This document shows, in pieces, positions 34,142 through 42,854 of a DNA stretch of 64,000 nucleotides. The notes below the pieces were generated by a model. It saw only the letters and a list, made by a program, of their open reading frames with translations. It was not told the DNA's origin and made no database searches. Each line of letters begins with the position of its first letter. The first letter of the stretch is position 1. Source of the DNA: DUQX01 sp050948825 (GTDB lineage: Bacteria > Bacillota > Dethiobacteria > DTU022 > UBA8154); contig JBMNEO010000007.1 in NCBI GenBank assembly GCA_050948825.1, forward strand, positions 106,252-170,251, in the 5' to 3' direction. A program made the position numbers and the translations under genes.

Positions 34142-35101
34142 ATGAAGATAATATACAATGTTGAGAATTATAATGGAAAAGGCAGACTGGTTGTTGCCCT
34201 TGGGAATTTTGACGGAATACACCTGGCTCACAGAAAAATTCTTGAAGAGACAAAAACTAGTGCGAAGAAGCTTGGTTTAAAAAGCGCTGTACTACTTCTG
34301 AATCCACATCCGGTTCAGCTATTATTTCCAGAAAGATCTTTTCAACTACTTTCCTCTTTAGAGGATAGAGCAGAAATATTAGCTGATCTCGGGATGGATT
34401 ATTTGATAGTAGAACAATTTACTGAACATATTGCTCGGCTTTCCCCTTATAATTTTGTCAGGAATTATTTGGCTCATACCCTGAATGTTGCCAGGGTTGT
34501 TGTCGGTTATGATTATACTTTTGGGCACCGGGGGAAAGGGACAACTTATACCCTGATGGAACTGGGAAAAAAATTTGGTTTTGAGGTAGAGATAATACCT
34601 CCTGTTATGATTGGCGGCAAAGTAATCAGCAGTTCACTTATCAGGGAGCTGGTAACCCGGGGAGAAGTTGAGAAAGCCTCAGAATATTTGGGTGCTTTTT
34701 TTGAAAGGAAAGGGAAGGTAATTCACGGTGAAGGCAGGGGAGCGACACTTGGTTTTCCAACAGCCAACCTGGAGATTTCCGCTGATTTCCTGTTACCTGC
34801 AAACGGTGTTTATTTAAATCTTGTCCGATTCAGAGACAAAGAGTTGTTTGCCCTGACAAACGTCGGGAAAAAACCAACATTTTGTACGGATAATAAAACG
34901 CATATTGAAGTTTTTTTATTGGATTTTAATAAAGATATTTATGGTGAGGAATTAACCGTCCGATTTTTGCACAGAATTAGAGATGAGATAGCTTTTAAAG
35001 ACAGTCAACTTCTAATTAAGCAAATTAAACGGGATCTTTTAAAGGCTCAAATCTTAATAGATCGCAAATACGGATATTTACTGGAGAAACAGCGCATTTA
35101 A
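34142..35101 (+). CDS. ribF: Bifunctional riboflavin kinase/FMN adenylyltransferase
   Basis: A 319-residue protein. The N-terminal FAD synthetase domain has LGNFDGIHLAHRKIL and GYDYTFGHRGKG; the C-terminal flavokinase has GRGATLGFPTANL. It makes FMN then FAD. The place between truB and rpsO is the usual one. Confidence 0.95.
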   Translation: MKIIYNVENYNGKGRLVVALGNFDGIHLAHRKILEETKTSAKKLGLKSAVLLLNPHPVQLLFPERSFQLLSSLEDRAEILADLGMDYLIVEQFTEHIARLSPYNFVRNYLAHTLNVARVVVGYDYTFGHRGKGTTYTLMELGKKFGFEVEIIPPVMIGGKVISSSLIRELVTRGEVEKASEYLGAFFERKGKVIHGEGRGATLGFPTANLEISADFLLPANGVYLNLVRFRDKELFALTNVGKKPTFCTDNKTHIEVFLLDFNKDIYGEELTVRFLHRIRDEIAFKDSQLLIKQIKRDLLKAQILIDRKYGYLLEKQRI

Positions 35102-35114
35102 AACACGCTTTTTG

Positions 35115-35229
35115 TTTACAAAGGTTTGTCTATGTGATAGAATTTTGCATGGTCTCGAACAGGGCATCCTGTGCCGAAATGCTGTATAGGAGCAAATAAA
35201 TAAATAACATAAAAAAGGAGGTGAGTAAA
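35115..35229 (+). promoter_or_regulatory. rpsO promoter and structured leader
   Basis: TTTACA (35115-35120), 17 bases, TAGAAT (35138-35143). The ~80-base leader holds ACAGG/CCTGT (35159-35172) inside an outer GCAT/ATGC pairing, a shape fitting ribosomal protein S15 autoregulation, which is known for many bacteria in different RNA forms. AAAGGAGGTGA precedes ATG 35230. Confidence 0.55.
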
Positions 35230-35499
35230 ATGGCTTTATCAAGCGAAATAAAAGGCAGTATTATTAACGAATATAAGGTGCATGATACTGATACTGGTTC
35301 TCCCGAAGTTCAAATTGCAATTTTATCAAAAAAAATCAACCAATTAACCGAACACCTTAAAATACACAAAAAGGATTTTCATTCCAGAAGAGGACTGCTC
35401 AAAATGGTAGGAAAAAGAAGAGGTTTATTAAATTACCTCAGAGATAAGGAACCGAACAGATATCGCGTCATTATTGAAAAACTGGGTTTAAGAAGATAA
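35230..35499 (+). CDS. rpsO: 30S ribosomal protein S15
   Basis: An 89-residue S15 of standard length, with DTGSPEVQIAILSKKINQLTEHLKIHKKDFHSRRGLL and KRRGLLNYL. It binds 16S rRNA early in 30S assembly. ATG 35230 is preferred to the upstream in-frame GTG 35221 because the ribosome site overlaps that codon. Confidence 0.97.
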   Translation: MALSSEIKGSIINEYKVHDTDTGSPEVQIAILSKKINQLTEHLKIHKKDFHSRRGLLKMVGKRRGLLNYLRDKEPNRYRVIIEKLGLRR

Positions 35500-35549
35500 T
35501 TTTACGATTAAAGCGGGTTTTCCCACGAAAAATAAGAGGTGTTTGCTAT

Positions 35550-37727
35550 TTGGAACAATTTCAAATGAGAATTGCAGAGAGAATTTTAACCATAGAGACA
35601 GGAAAGATTGCCAAACAGGCCAGCGGTTCTGTTTTGATACGTTATGGCGATACAGCTCTTTTAGTTGCCGCCACTGTTTCTAAAGAGCCTCGCGAAGGTG
35701 TAGATTTTTTCCCTTTAACTGTTGACTTTGAAGAAAGACTTTATGCAGTAGGCAGAATACCGGGAGGTTTTATTAAGCGCGAGGGAAGGCCTACGGAAAA
35801 GGCGATTTTGGCTGCCAGATTGACAGACAGGCCACTTAGGCCTTTATTCCCTAAAGGATTTCGCAATGCTGTTCATATTGTGGTAACCGTGTTTTCAATT
35901 GATCAGGATTGCCCTCCTGAACCCCTGGCCATTATCGGAGCTTCAGCTGCGCTTTCAATTTCCAAGATTCCCTTTAACGGTCCTATAGCTGCGGTAAGCG
36001 TGGGACTAATTGATGGAGAACCTGTTATAAATCCAACTGTTGAGCAAGCTGAGGTAAGCGAGTTGAACCTGGTAGTTGCGGGTACAGAAGAAGCAATTTT
36101 GATGGTTGAAGCTAAAGCAAAAGAAGTGTCGGAAGAACAGATAATTGATGCTCTGTCTGCAGGGCATGAAGGAATAAAGAAGATCATTCAGCTTCAGAAA
36201 GAGATGGTTGCTCAAACCGGGCAGGAAAAAATGGAGGCACCTCTTTTTGAGCCGGACCCGGAGATTGCTGATGAAGTTGTAAATTTCTGTGAATACAAAT
36301 TCAAAGATGCTTTTCAAGTGGAAGAAAAGCTGGAAAGAGAATTAGCTCTCGAGCAGGTAAAATCTGATACTATACAACATTTCTTAGAGCAGTACCCCGA
36401 AAAAGAGCCGGAGATAAAAGCAACCGTTGAAAAAGTGATGAAAAAAATATTTCGCTCAATGATTACTAATGAAAGCAGGCGTCCTGATGGAAGAGTGCCC
36501 GATGAAATACGCCCGATTTCTTCTGAAGTACAGCTTTTTAAAAGAACTCACGGTTCATCACTTTTTACTAGAGGGCAAACTCAGGTTTTAAATATCTGCA
36601 CCCTGGGTGCATTAAGGGATATGCAGAGGCTTGATGGCCTCGGCATCGAGGAATCCAAGAGATTTATGCACCATTATAATTTTCCGCCTTACAGTGTGGG
36701 TGAAGCAGGTTTTATGCGCGGACCCGGTAGAAGGGAGATCGGCCACGGTGCACTGGCTGAAAAAGCGCTGGAGCCGGTAATCCCAAAGGAAGAAGATTTC
36801 CCCTATACCATTCGTCTTGTATCCGAGGTAGTGGAATCAAATGGTTCTACTTCCATGGGCAGTGTCTGTGCCGGAACGCTTTCGCTAATGGATGCCGGTG
36901 TCCCCATTAAAACACCGGTAGCGGGAATTGCAATGGGTTTAATTAAAGAAGAGGATAAGTATGTAATACTCTCGGATATTCAAGGAATCGAAGACTTTCT
37001 GGGGGATATGGATTTTAAGGTAGCGGGAACAAAGGAAGGCATAACTGCGTTACAGATGGATATTAAAATACAGGGTCTTTCAAGCAAAATATTAAAGGAA
37101 GCCCTGCAGCGTGCCAGGGAAGGCTACCTTTATATTATGAGTAAAATGCTTGAAGCTATTGACGAGCCCAGGCCCAACCTTTCAGTTTTTGCACCACGAA
37201 TTATTACAATTCAGATTGAACCGGATAAGATACGTGATGTAATAGGACCGGGCGGCAGGATAATAAATAAAATTATTGCTGAAACAGGAGCAGAAATTGA
37301 TATCGAACCCGATGGAAAAATATTTATAGTTGCAGTGGATGCGGATGCGGGGCAGAAAGCGCAGGAAATGATTGAGAACCTGACCGAGGACGTTGAACCG
37401 GGCAGGGTTTATCTGGGGAAAGTAACCCGGACAGAGAAATATGGAGCTTTTGTTGAAATCCTCCCCGGGAAAGAGGGGCTGGTTCATATTTCCCATCTGG
37501 AAAGATTCCGTGTGGATAAAACAGAGAGTGTCGTCAACGTCGGAGATCAGATTATGGTAAAAGTGCTTGATATTGATGATAAGGGAAGAATTAATCTCTC
37601 AAGAAAAGAAGCCCTGCCTCATGATCCGGACCGGCAGGATGAGCATAGCGATAAGGCAGCTGATGGAAACAGGAGGAGGGCGCAGAGAACGAATAGGCGT
37701 TCAAAGAAAGAACATAGGCCCATCTAG
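35550..37727 (+). CDS. pnp: Polynucleotide phosphorylase
   Basis: A 725-residue PNPase: two RNase PH domains (first about 1-225, second about 310-550, with FTRGQTQVLNICTLG and SEVVESNGSTSMGSVCAG), then KH (PDKIRDVIGPGGRIINKI) and S1 (GRVYLGKVTRTEKYGAFVEILPGKEGLVHISHL) domains. It degrades RNA 3' to 5' with phosphate. The TTG start follows AGAGGTG. The stop lies inside a terminator. Confidence 0.97.
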   Translation: MEQFQMRIAERILTIETGKIAKQASGSVLIRYGDTALLVAATVSKEPREGVDFFPLTVDFEERLYAVGRIPGGFIKREGRPTEKAILAARLTDRPLRPLFPKGFRNAVHIVVTVFSIDQDCPPEPLAIIGASAALSISKIPFNGPIAAVSVGLIDGEPVINPTVEQAEVSELNLVVAGTEEAILMVEAKAKEVSEEQIIDALSAGHEGIKKIIQLQKEMVAQTGQEKMEAPLFEPDPEIADEVVNFCEYKFKDAFQVEEKLERELALEQVKSDTIQHFLEQYPEKEPEIKATVEKVMKKIFRSMITNESRRPDGRVPDEIRPISSEVQLFKRTHGSSLFTRGQTQVLNICTLGALRDMQRLDGLGIEESKRFMHHYNFPPYSVGEAGFMRGPGRREIGHGALAEKALEPVIPKEEDFPYTIRLVSEVVESNGSTSMGSVCAGTLSLMDAGVPIKTPVAGIAMGLIKEEDKYVILSDIQGIEDFLGDMDFKVAGTKEGITALQMDIKIQGLSSKILKEALQRAREGYLYIMSKMLEAIDEPRPNLSVFAPRIITIQIEPDKIRDVIGPGGRIINKIIAETGAEIDIEPDGKIFIVAVDADAGQKAQEMIENLTEDVEPGRVYLGKVTRTEKYGAFVEILPGKEGLVHISHLERFRVDKTESVVNVGDQIMVKVLDIDDKGRINLSRKEALPHDPDRQDEHSDKAADGNRRRAQRTNRRSKKEHRPI

Positions 37728-37745
37728 GGGTTTATGTTTTTTTTT
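37712..37745 (+). terminator. Terminator overlapping the pnp stop
   Basis: ACATAGGCCC (37712-37721) pairs with GGGTTTATGT (37728-37737) with two G-U pairs, followed by a T-run to 37745. The pnp stop codon (37725-37727) lies in the loop. The gap to the next gene is AT-rich and without a feature. Confidence 0.75.
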
Positions 37746-37836
37746 GTACTTTTTCTTATACCATTCAGGAATAATTGGTTCGAAATAAAAATACAATTAA
37801 ATATAAAATAAATTAAAACGAGGTTAGCATAGTTTA

Positions 37837-38528
37837 ATGAAAAAGCCTCTTTTTTTTTAACTTTTTGGTTTGTGTTTACCATCATAGCTGTTAATTCAAT
37901 AACAACCCTGAAGCCCTTGAATAATCCTGAGCCTGTTTTCCAGGTAGAGGGTTCAGGAGCGGTTGTTTTTTTTACTTTCAATGTTCTCTGGGAAAAAGAG
38001 CATCTGCAAGATATTCTGGATATCCTGGATGAAAATGATATTCATGCAGTATTTTTCATTACCGGGGAATGGTTAAAAAGAAATCCGCATGAGGCTAAAG
38101 CAATGCTCGGAAAAGGCCATGAACTCGGTAATTATACTTATTCCAGGGCAAAGCTTTTAACAATGCCGGAGGAAGCAGCAGCAGACGAGATAAAGAGTTT
38201 TAATGCATTAAGCCGGGAAGTGCTGGGCTTTCATCCATTATTATTCCGTCCGCCGTACGGTGAATATAATGCCAGGATAATTCGTCTGGCCGAGGAGCAG
38301 GATTGTATTACATTGTTATGGAGTATCAACTTATTCATGCTTTCCGATACTGAAAAGGAATATACCCTTGGCCGTCTTGAAGAGCGTTTGCATGATGGGG
38401 CTGTTCTGCTTTTCCATACTGCTTATCCTGGTACTATTGAAAAGCTCCCGGATATAATAGAGTTTATCAAATGGAAAGGTTACTCAATAGGATCCCCGGA
38501 GCAGATTTTGGATAGATTTACCGATTAA
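37837..38528 (+). CDS. YlxY-like polysaccharide deacetylase homologue, degenerate and frameshifted in a T9 run
   Basis: From ATG 37837 the frame stops after 7 codons (TAA 37858-37860). With one more T in the T9 run (37850-37858) it continues as MKKPLFFLTFWFVFTIIAV, an ideal signal anchor, into the deacetylase frame ending at 38528 (230 residues). Without the shift the remaining frame starts at GTG 37872 and lacks a ribosome site and signal sequence. The NodB fold is visible (AVVFFTFNVLW, HELGNYTYSR, FRPPYGEYN), but the Asp of the TFDD motif and the two His ligands (GNH..H) are replaced, so enzyme activity is unlikely. The place after pnp is that of B. subtilis ylxY, involved in the envelope or sporulation. 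Confidence 0.6.
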
Positions 38529-38554
38529 GAGTTAGAATTATAGGGGGTGGGGAA

Positions 38555-39556
38555 CTGTTTGTCCTTTTAATATCCTCAAAAACAAAAATTATCGCCCTCG
38601 TTTTGCTGCTTGTTGTCGGCAGCGCGTTATTTTTTCAAGATGCGGCTGTAAGGTATTTTCGCGGGGTTAAGCCGGGTGTAACATTACTTGAACATAATGT
38701 AGGCGGATATTCCAGGGAAGAATTGGCGGAATTAATAGGAACAAAATATGGCGAATGGGTAATCAATCCTGTTGATGCTGTATATGACGAACAATACAAT
38801 TCAATCATCCCTGAATTGTGGGGCTGTGAAGTTAACCTCCAAAAGACAGTGGATAAAATCATGCAAGCCCTTCCGAATGAAAAAGTAACGCCGGTTCTTG
38901 AAATGCTGCTGCCGGATATAACACTGAATGATTATCCCTGGGCTTATATCCGGCAGGGGAATCCACTGAAAATGGAGGTATCTTTTATGATTAATGTAGC
39001 CTGGGGGACTGAATTTATTCCCCAGATGCTGGCTATTCTTGATAACGAAAAGGTATCTGCCAGCTTCTTTGTGGTTGGCAGCTGGGCTGAAAACAATGAA
39101 GATCTGCTAAGGCAAATTTCCAACAGCGGCCATACAGTGGAAAATCACGGGCATACCGATACAAAAGTATATACCGAACTTTCCCCCGAAGAACTGGAAG
39201 TCGGCCTGGGAAAAGTAAACAGTTTGGTGCAGAATGTTACCGGACGAAAGCCAAAATACTATACCCCTCATAAAGGAGAATACAACGATCTGGTTCTGGA
39301 AGCGGTATCCCGTCAAGAAATGCGTACCGTTTTATGGTCGGTCGACACTATTGATTGGATGTTGCCCGGGGCCGAGGCGATGAAATCTAAAGTGCTGGAG
39401 AACCTTCATGGAGGGGCCATTGTGCTGATGCATCCCACTGAAGATACGGTTACTTTTTTAAGGGAGGCCATTCCCCGGATCAAAGATCAAGGATTCCAGA
39501 TCGTGAATATCGAAAAATTACTTAATCCAAATTATAACCGGACTGAATTCAAATGA
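38555..39556 (+). CDS. PG-binding_4-like domain fused to a NodB deacetylase domain, YlxY-like
   Basis: A membrane-anchored extracellular protein. After the anchor, residues from VTLLEHNVGGYSREELAELIGTKY... match the N-terminal peptidoglycan-binding domain of VanW/YoaR proteins; the second half is a NodB fold (MINVAWGTEFIPQMLAIL, ENHGHTDTK, TPHKGEYN, VLWSVDTIDW). Again the catalytic Asp pair is NVAW and the second His ligand is Asp. The first usual start is TTG 38603, which removes half of the anchor; GGGGGTGG (38543-38550) points to a start near 38555 (CTG, unusual), so the exact start is open. It overlaps vanW by ATGA. Confidence 0.65.
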   Translation: MFVLLISSKTKIIALVLLLVVGSALFFQDAAVRYFRGVKPGVTLLEHNVGGYSREELAELIGTKYGEWVINPVDAVYDEQYNSIIPELWGCEVNLQKTVDKIMQALPNEKVTPVLEMLLPDITLNDYPWAYIRQGNPLKMEVSFMINVAWGTEFIPQMLAILDNEKVSASFFVVGSWAENNEDLLRQISNSGHTVENHGHTDTKVYTELSPEELEVGLGKVNSLVQNVTGRKPKYYTPHKGEYNDLVLEAVSRQEMRTVLWSVDTIDWMLPGAEAMKSKVLENLHGGAIVLMHPTEDTVTFLREAIPRIKDQGFQIVNIEKLLNPNYNRTEFK

Positions 39557-40389
39557 AAAAAATAATTCTCTTCAGCATTAAGGGGACAACGTTTTCTTTA
39601 ATTGCTGTATTAGTGATGACCGGCTGCCTGGCTTTGAATATAAGGGAAAACTACAACCGCCTAAAGCATGGTGTTTCCAGGGGAGTGTTTCTTGGAGATA
39701 CTCTGCTGGAAAGAATGTTGGAACATGAAGTAACCGATTATGTACTCTCCCTGAGCCGGGATAATTTTGTACGGCCCCGAAACGCTTATCTGGATTCTTC
39801 TACCGGCGTAATACTTCCAGAGGCCTATGGTAAAAAAATTGACCTCCAGGCAACGGTTAAGATGATAATGGAAGCAGATCCTTTTACCAGTCATTACCCC
39901 GTGTATGTTGAACTTGATCCGGAAATTACTGCAGATGTTTACAATAAGATCAACAATAGAATAGGCTCTTATATGACAGGTTTCGGCGGAGGCAACAGGG
40001 GAGAAAATATTAGACTGGCAGCATATCTTATTAACAATACCCTGGTAGCTCCAGGGGAAGTGTTTTCGTTTAATAAGACGACAACGCCCAGAAAGGGCGA
40101 TAAGAGGGATTACCGCCTGGCCCCTATTATTGTAGGAAATTCCATCGTTCCCGGTTACGGGGGAGGGATCTGTCAGGTTGCAACTACATTATATAATGCT
40201 GTAAAAAATGCCGGCCTGGAAATAGTCGAACGCCATCCCCACAGCCTGCCGGTTGACTACGTTCCAAGGGGAATGGATGCTACAGTATCATATGACCTCG
40301 ACTTTAAATTTCGAAACGACAAAGATCATTTTATCATGGTAAAAGCAGCGGATTGGGGTTATCGCCTTGTAGTGGAGATATGGGAATGA
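39553..40389 (+). CDS. VanW family protein
   Basis: A 278-residue membrane-anchored protein. Signal segment (residues 1-28), a PG-binding_4-like part, then the VanW domain with LVAPGEVFSFNKTTTPRKG, GGGICQVATTLYNAVKNAGLEIVERHPHS and RGMDATVSYDLDFKFRND. The VanW fold is linked to envelope and sporulation, but its enzyme activity is unknown. Translationally coupled to the deacetylase homologue. Confidence 0.82.
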   Translation: MKKIILFSIKGTTFSLIAVLVMTGCLALNIRENYNRLKHGVSRGVFLGDTLLERMLEHEVTDYVLSLSRDNFVRPRNAYLDSSTGVILPEAYGKKIDLQATVKMIMEADPFTSHYPVYVELDPEITADVYNKINNRIGSYMTGFGGGNRGENIRLAAYLINNTLVAPGEVFSFNKTTTPRKGDKRDYRLAPIIVGNSIVPGYGGGICQVATTLYNAVKNAGLEIVERHPHSLPVDYVPRGMDATVSYDLDFKFRNDKDHFIMVKAADWGYRLVVEIWE

Positions 40390-40494
40390 TCTGCTACTGG
40401 AAAAAAGAACCCGGCCGGGATATTACAATTTGCTTCACCTAGGTTTTATCCCGGACCCCGTTACCGGCTATAAACAGAGGCAGCTGTTGCCCCT

Positions 40495-41151
40495 TTATTC
40501 CTTGGATGCGAGAAGGATGATATTCTCAATACGCAAATGCAGTCCGTAACTTTTTTGTAATAACATGTTGACTATACCGGTATGGTTAATTGACATCATG
40601 CAAAAGCCTGGCAGAAAAATAGACCGGCTGCCGAAGGAAGGCTCTTTCTTTACCCGGACAGCGATCCCCTCAAAACCAATCATATGGTAAGCAACGACAT
40701 CCTTACAATCATACTCCCGGGAATACTTTGGGCCCACCACCCAGGTGTAGAGCAAGCCGGTAACGTTTTCAGCTTTTATAACCTTTAACACGTGGGGAAT
40801 GGGGCATCCTGCCCCCATAGGCCTTCCTATAACATAATCCCCTTCGCTTATCTTCATTTTTTCTACCATGTCTCCCCTGAAGGGGAGGACAATTTTGCGG
40901 GCGGATATTTCCCCCGGAAGAGGTTCAAGGATAAAATCATAAGGATTTCCCAGAATATCCTTTTCAGGATATTCGGCTTCCATGATGAAATCATGATCCA
41001 GCCCATCATTTAAATGCGGGTTATAAAAATAGGGACAATCCGTATAAGCCTTCTTCCCTTCGCCTGTCATGCGCAAAAAGCTTTTACAATTTTTTTCTCC
41101 GCAGAGCCCGCAGTTTTTGCCTGGAGGCAGCCAGTAACTTTTTTTAGGCAC
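40495..41151 (-). CDS. Fe-S cluster protein (PF04060-like N-terminus)
   Basis: A 218-residue protein. Residues about 11-42 carry PPGKNCGLCGEKNC...YTDCPY, the four-cysteine Fe-S motif seen in RnfB and CO-dehydrogenase-associated corrinoid proteins. The rest (about 90-218) is a beta-rich domain with conserved Cys in GAGCPIP and YDCKDVV; its family is not known to me. It is the last gene of a three-gene minus-strand operon with an ABC ATPase and a P-loop GTPase; 2 bases separate it from the GTPase gene. Likely a scaffold, target or electron donor in a metallocofactor process (inference). Confidence 0.65.
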   Translation of the reverse strand: MPKKSYWLPPGKNCGLCGEKNCKSFLRMTGEGKKAYTDCPYFYNPHLNDGLDHDFIMEAEYPEKDILGNPYDFILEPLPGEISARKIVLPFRGDMVEKMKISEGDYVIGRPMGAGCPIPHVLKVIKAENVTGLLYTWVVGPKYSREYDCKDVVAYHMIGFEGIAVRVKKEPSFGSRSIFLPGFCMMSINHTGIVNMLLQKSYGLHLRIENIILLASKE

Positions 41152-41153
41152 TT

Positions 41154-41864
41154 TTACTCACCCCGGTAAAGATATTCAGCGATCTGGCCGTCCAGTTTTT
41201 GTACAACGCCAAAATGATGTTTCCAGCCTACTTCCTTCTTGCCCACGCAAATTGTGCAGGTACCCAGAGGTGGGTTCCCCTTAAGTTTTAGTTTATCACG
41301 GTCGATGTCACGGGATTTAATAATCAGGTCATATAAACGGTTTAGAGAATTGCCTTGCAATGCATTTGTTTCCATAAGAATAATTCTGGTATGTACTTCT
41401 TTAATTTTTTGAATCAGCACTTCTCTTTCTGCCTGGCTTACGAGATCTATTTTGGTGATAACAGCAATATCGGCAAGGCTAACCATCGCACCCATTTTTT
41501 CAGGGGCATGGATACCTGAAATGGAACTAAGGACAATAATTCCCAACCCCTGGTTTAAATACGGTGAACAGCGCAGGCACAAACCGGCGCTTTCAACAAT
41601 TAAAAGCTCAGCAGCATTTTCCTGCGCCCATTCCACAGCATCCCCCAGTACCATCACGCCGGCGTGATCAGGACACAGGTCTCCCGAATAAAATTTTTTG
41701 GTTAAAATGCCAAATTCTTTCTTTAGCTCCAGATCTTCAAATGCTTTTACAACATCGATTTTTAAGAAGGCCAGGGTTAGTTCATCTTTAAACCTTTTTA
41801 CGATTTGTTTAGCAAGAGATGTTTTGCCGGCTGATGGGGGGCCGGCAAGAATGACCAGTCTCAT
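41154..41864 (-). CDS. P-loop GTPase of the HypB/UreG/CobW (SIMIBI) type
   Basis: A 236-residue protein. GPPSAGKTSLAKQ is Walker A, VESAG a G3-like motif, and TKID the G4 base motif. Cysteines cluster in FYSGDLCPDHAG, SAGLCLRCSPYL and the C-terminal TCTICVGKKEVGWKHHFG, suggesting metal binding, as in nickel/cobalt metallochaperone G proteins. ABC ATPase gene is 21 bases upstream. Its probable job is GTP-driven delivery of a metal or cofactor to a target protein, but neither hydrogenase, urease nor CODH genes are near. Confidence 0.65.
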   Translation of the reverse strand: MRLVILAGPPSAGKTSLAKQIVKRFKDELTLAFLKIDVVKAFEDLELKKEFGILTKKFYSGDLCPDHAGVMVLGDAVEWAQENAAELLIVESAGLCLRCSPYLNQGLGIIVLSSISGIHAPEKMGAMVSLADIAVITKIDLVSQAEREVLIQKIKEVHTRIILMETNALQGNSLNRLYDLIIKSRDIDRDKLKLKGNPPLGTCTICVGKKEVGWKHHFGVVQKLDGQIAEYLYRGE

Positions 41865-41885
41865 TTACGGTTCACCATCCTATTA

Positions 41886-42665
41886 TCAGGCATAATTAAC
41901 GGCAGGCAGATCAAATGTAATAGATTTCCCCGCTCTTAGTTCTTCTCTAATAGTTCCAATTTTTTTATCCAATTCCAAAAGACTCTGAGCGGCTCTTATC
42001 TCAGGCTCATTTTGATACAAGACTTTTTTAATAGCGCCGTTTTCCATAATGATTCGTGTTTTCGTCAGTAAAGCGATTACTGGATCATGGGTAACAAAAA
42101 CAACTATTTTGCCGGCTTTATGTATGAGGTTTACCACTTCCTGTTTAAAAATACCGGCATTTTCAATCTCGTCCAGTAAAATAATCGGGGATGCACCCAC
42201 CATAATGGCATCAGCTATTAAAAGAGATCTTGTTTGCCCGCCGGAAAGCACAGTTACTCTGTTTTCTTTTCTTATCTTTTCACCGGTGAAATTATTCGCC
42301 AAATCAATGGTTTTTTGTATTACCTGTTTATCAAAGATCTTGCGTGCCCGCGCATGTATCTGTAAAAACTCTTCAGTTGTTAAATCTGCGAAACATTTGG
42401 TATTCTGTGTTATCATGACGATAGGTTTCATGGCCGGGTTAAACCTGATCTCTTCCGATGGTACCTCCCCATTAATAATAACTCGCCTTTTTGTAGACGT
42501 ATCACCCTGCGCCAGCAATTCGATATCGGAAATGAGGGCCGTTTTTCCGCTTCCTGTCGGCCCTACAATAGAAACAGTTTCTCCCGCTTTTAATTTAATG
42601 TATGTATACTTTTCTTTGCACCCGTTCTTATCAAACCCGGGAAAAATCGTTATATCAAAGATCAT
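41886..42665 (-). CDS. Soluble ABC-type ATPase without a membrane partner
   Basis: A 259-residue ABC ATPase. Walker A GPTGSGKTALIS, signature LSGGQTRSLLIADAI, Walker B PIILLDEIENAG and the H-loop FVTHD are all intact. A glutamate-lysine-rich tail follows. There is no permease or binding protein gene beside it, so it is unlikely to be a transporter; instead it may power protein remodelling, as ABC ATPases in Fe-S assembly (SufC) or methyl-CoM reductase activation do. It heads the trio and has TCCCTCC (GGAGGGA on the coding strand) as ribosome site. Confidence 0.68.
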   Translation of the reverse strand: MIFDITIFPGFDKNGCKEKYTYIKLKAGETVSIVGPTGSGKTALISDIELLAQGDTSTKRRVIINGEVPSEEIRFNPAMKPIVMITQNTKCFADLTTEEFLQIHARARKIFDKQVIQKTIDLANNFTGEKIRKENRVTVLSGGQTRSLLIADAIMVGASPIILLDEIENAGIFKQEVVNLIHKAGKIVVFVTHDPVIALLTKTRIIMENGAIKKVLYQNEPEIRAAQSLLELDKKIGTIREELRAGKSITFDLPAVNYA

Positions 42666-42679
42666 TTTTTTCCCTCCAA

Positions 42680-42692
42680 TTAGATTATCTAA
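42680..42692 (-). promoter_or_regulatory. Palindrome at the ABC ATPase ribosome site
   Basis: TTAGATTATCTAA is a perfect 13-base palindrome (one centre base) only 15 bases before the start codon, and a further half-site (TCTAAT) follows. A regulator bound here would block the trio operon. The regulator is unknown. Confidence 0.4.
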
Positions 42693-42763
42693 CAGTCTAA
42701 TTTATTCATCAGACGGGGAAATAGTTACAATAGGGGTTTCTTGGCTGTGACTTGCTGTTAGTG

Positions 42764-42792
42764 TTGACAAACAGCAATAAACAAAATAAAGT
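42764..42792 (+). promoter_or_regulatory. Promoter of dut
   Basis: TTGACA (42764-42769), 17 bases, TAAAGT (42787-42792). The divergent region is shared with the minus-strand trio. Confidence 0.55.
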
Positions 42793-42854
42793 ACAAAATG
42801 GAAAAAGGCGCTAATATAAAAGCGTACATGTTGGATCCGGGAAGGTGAAACCTG

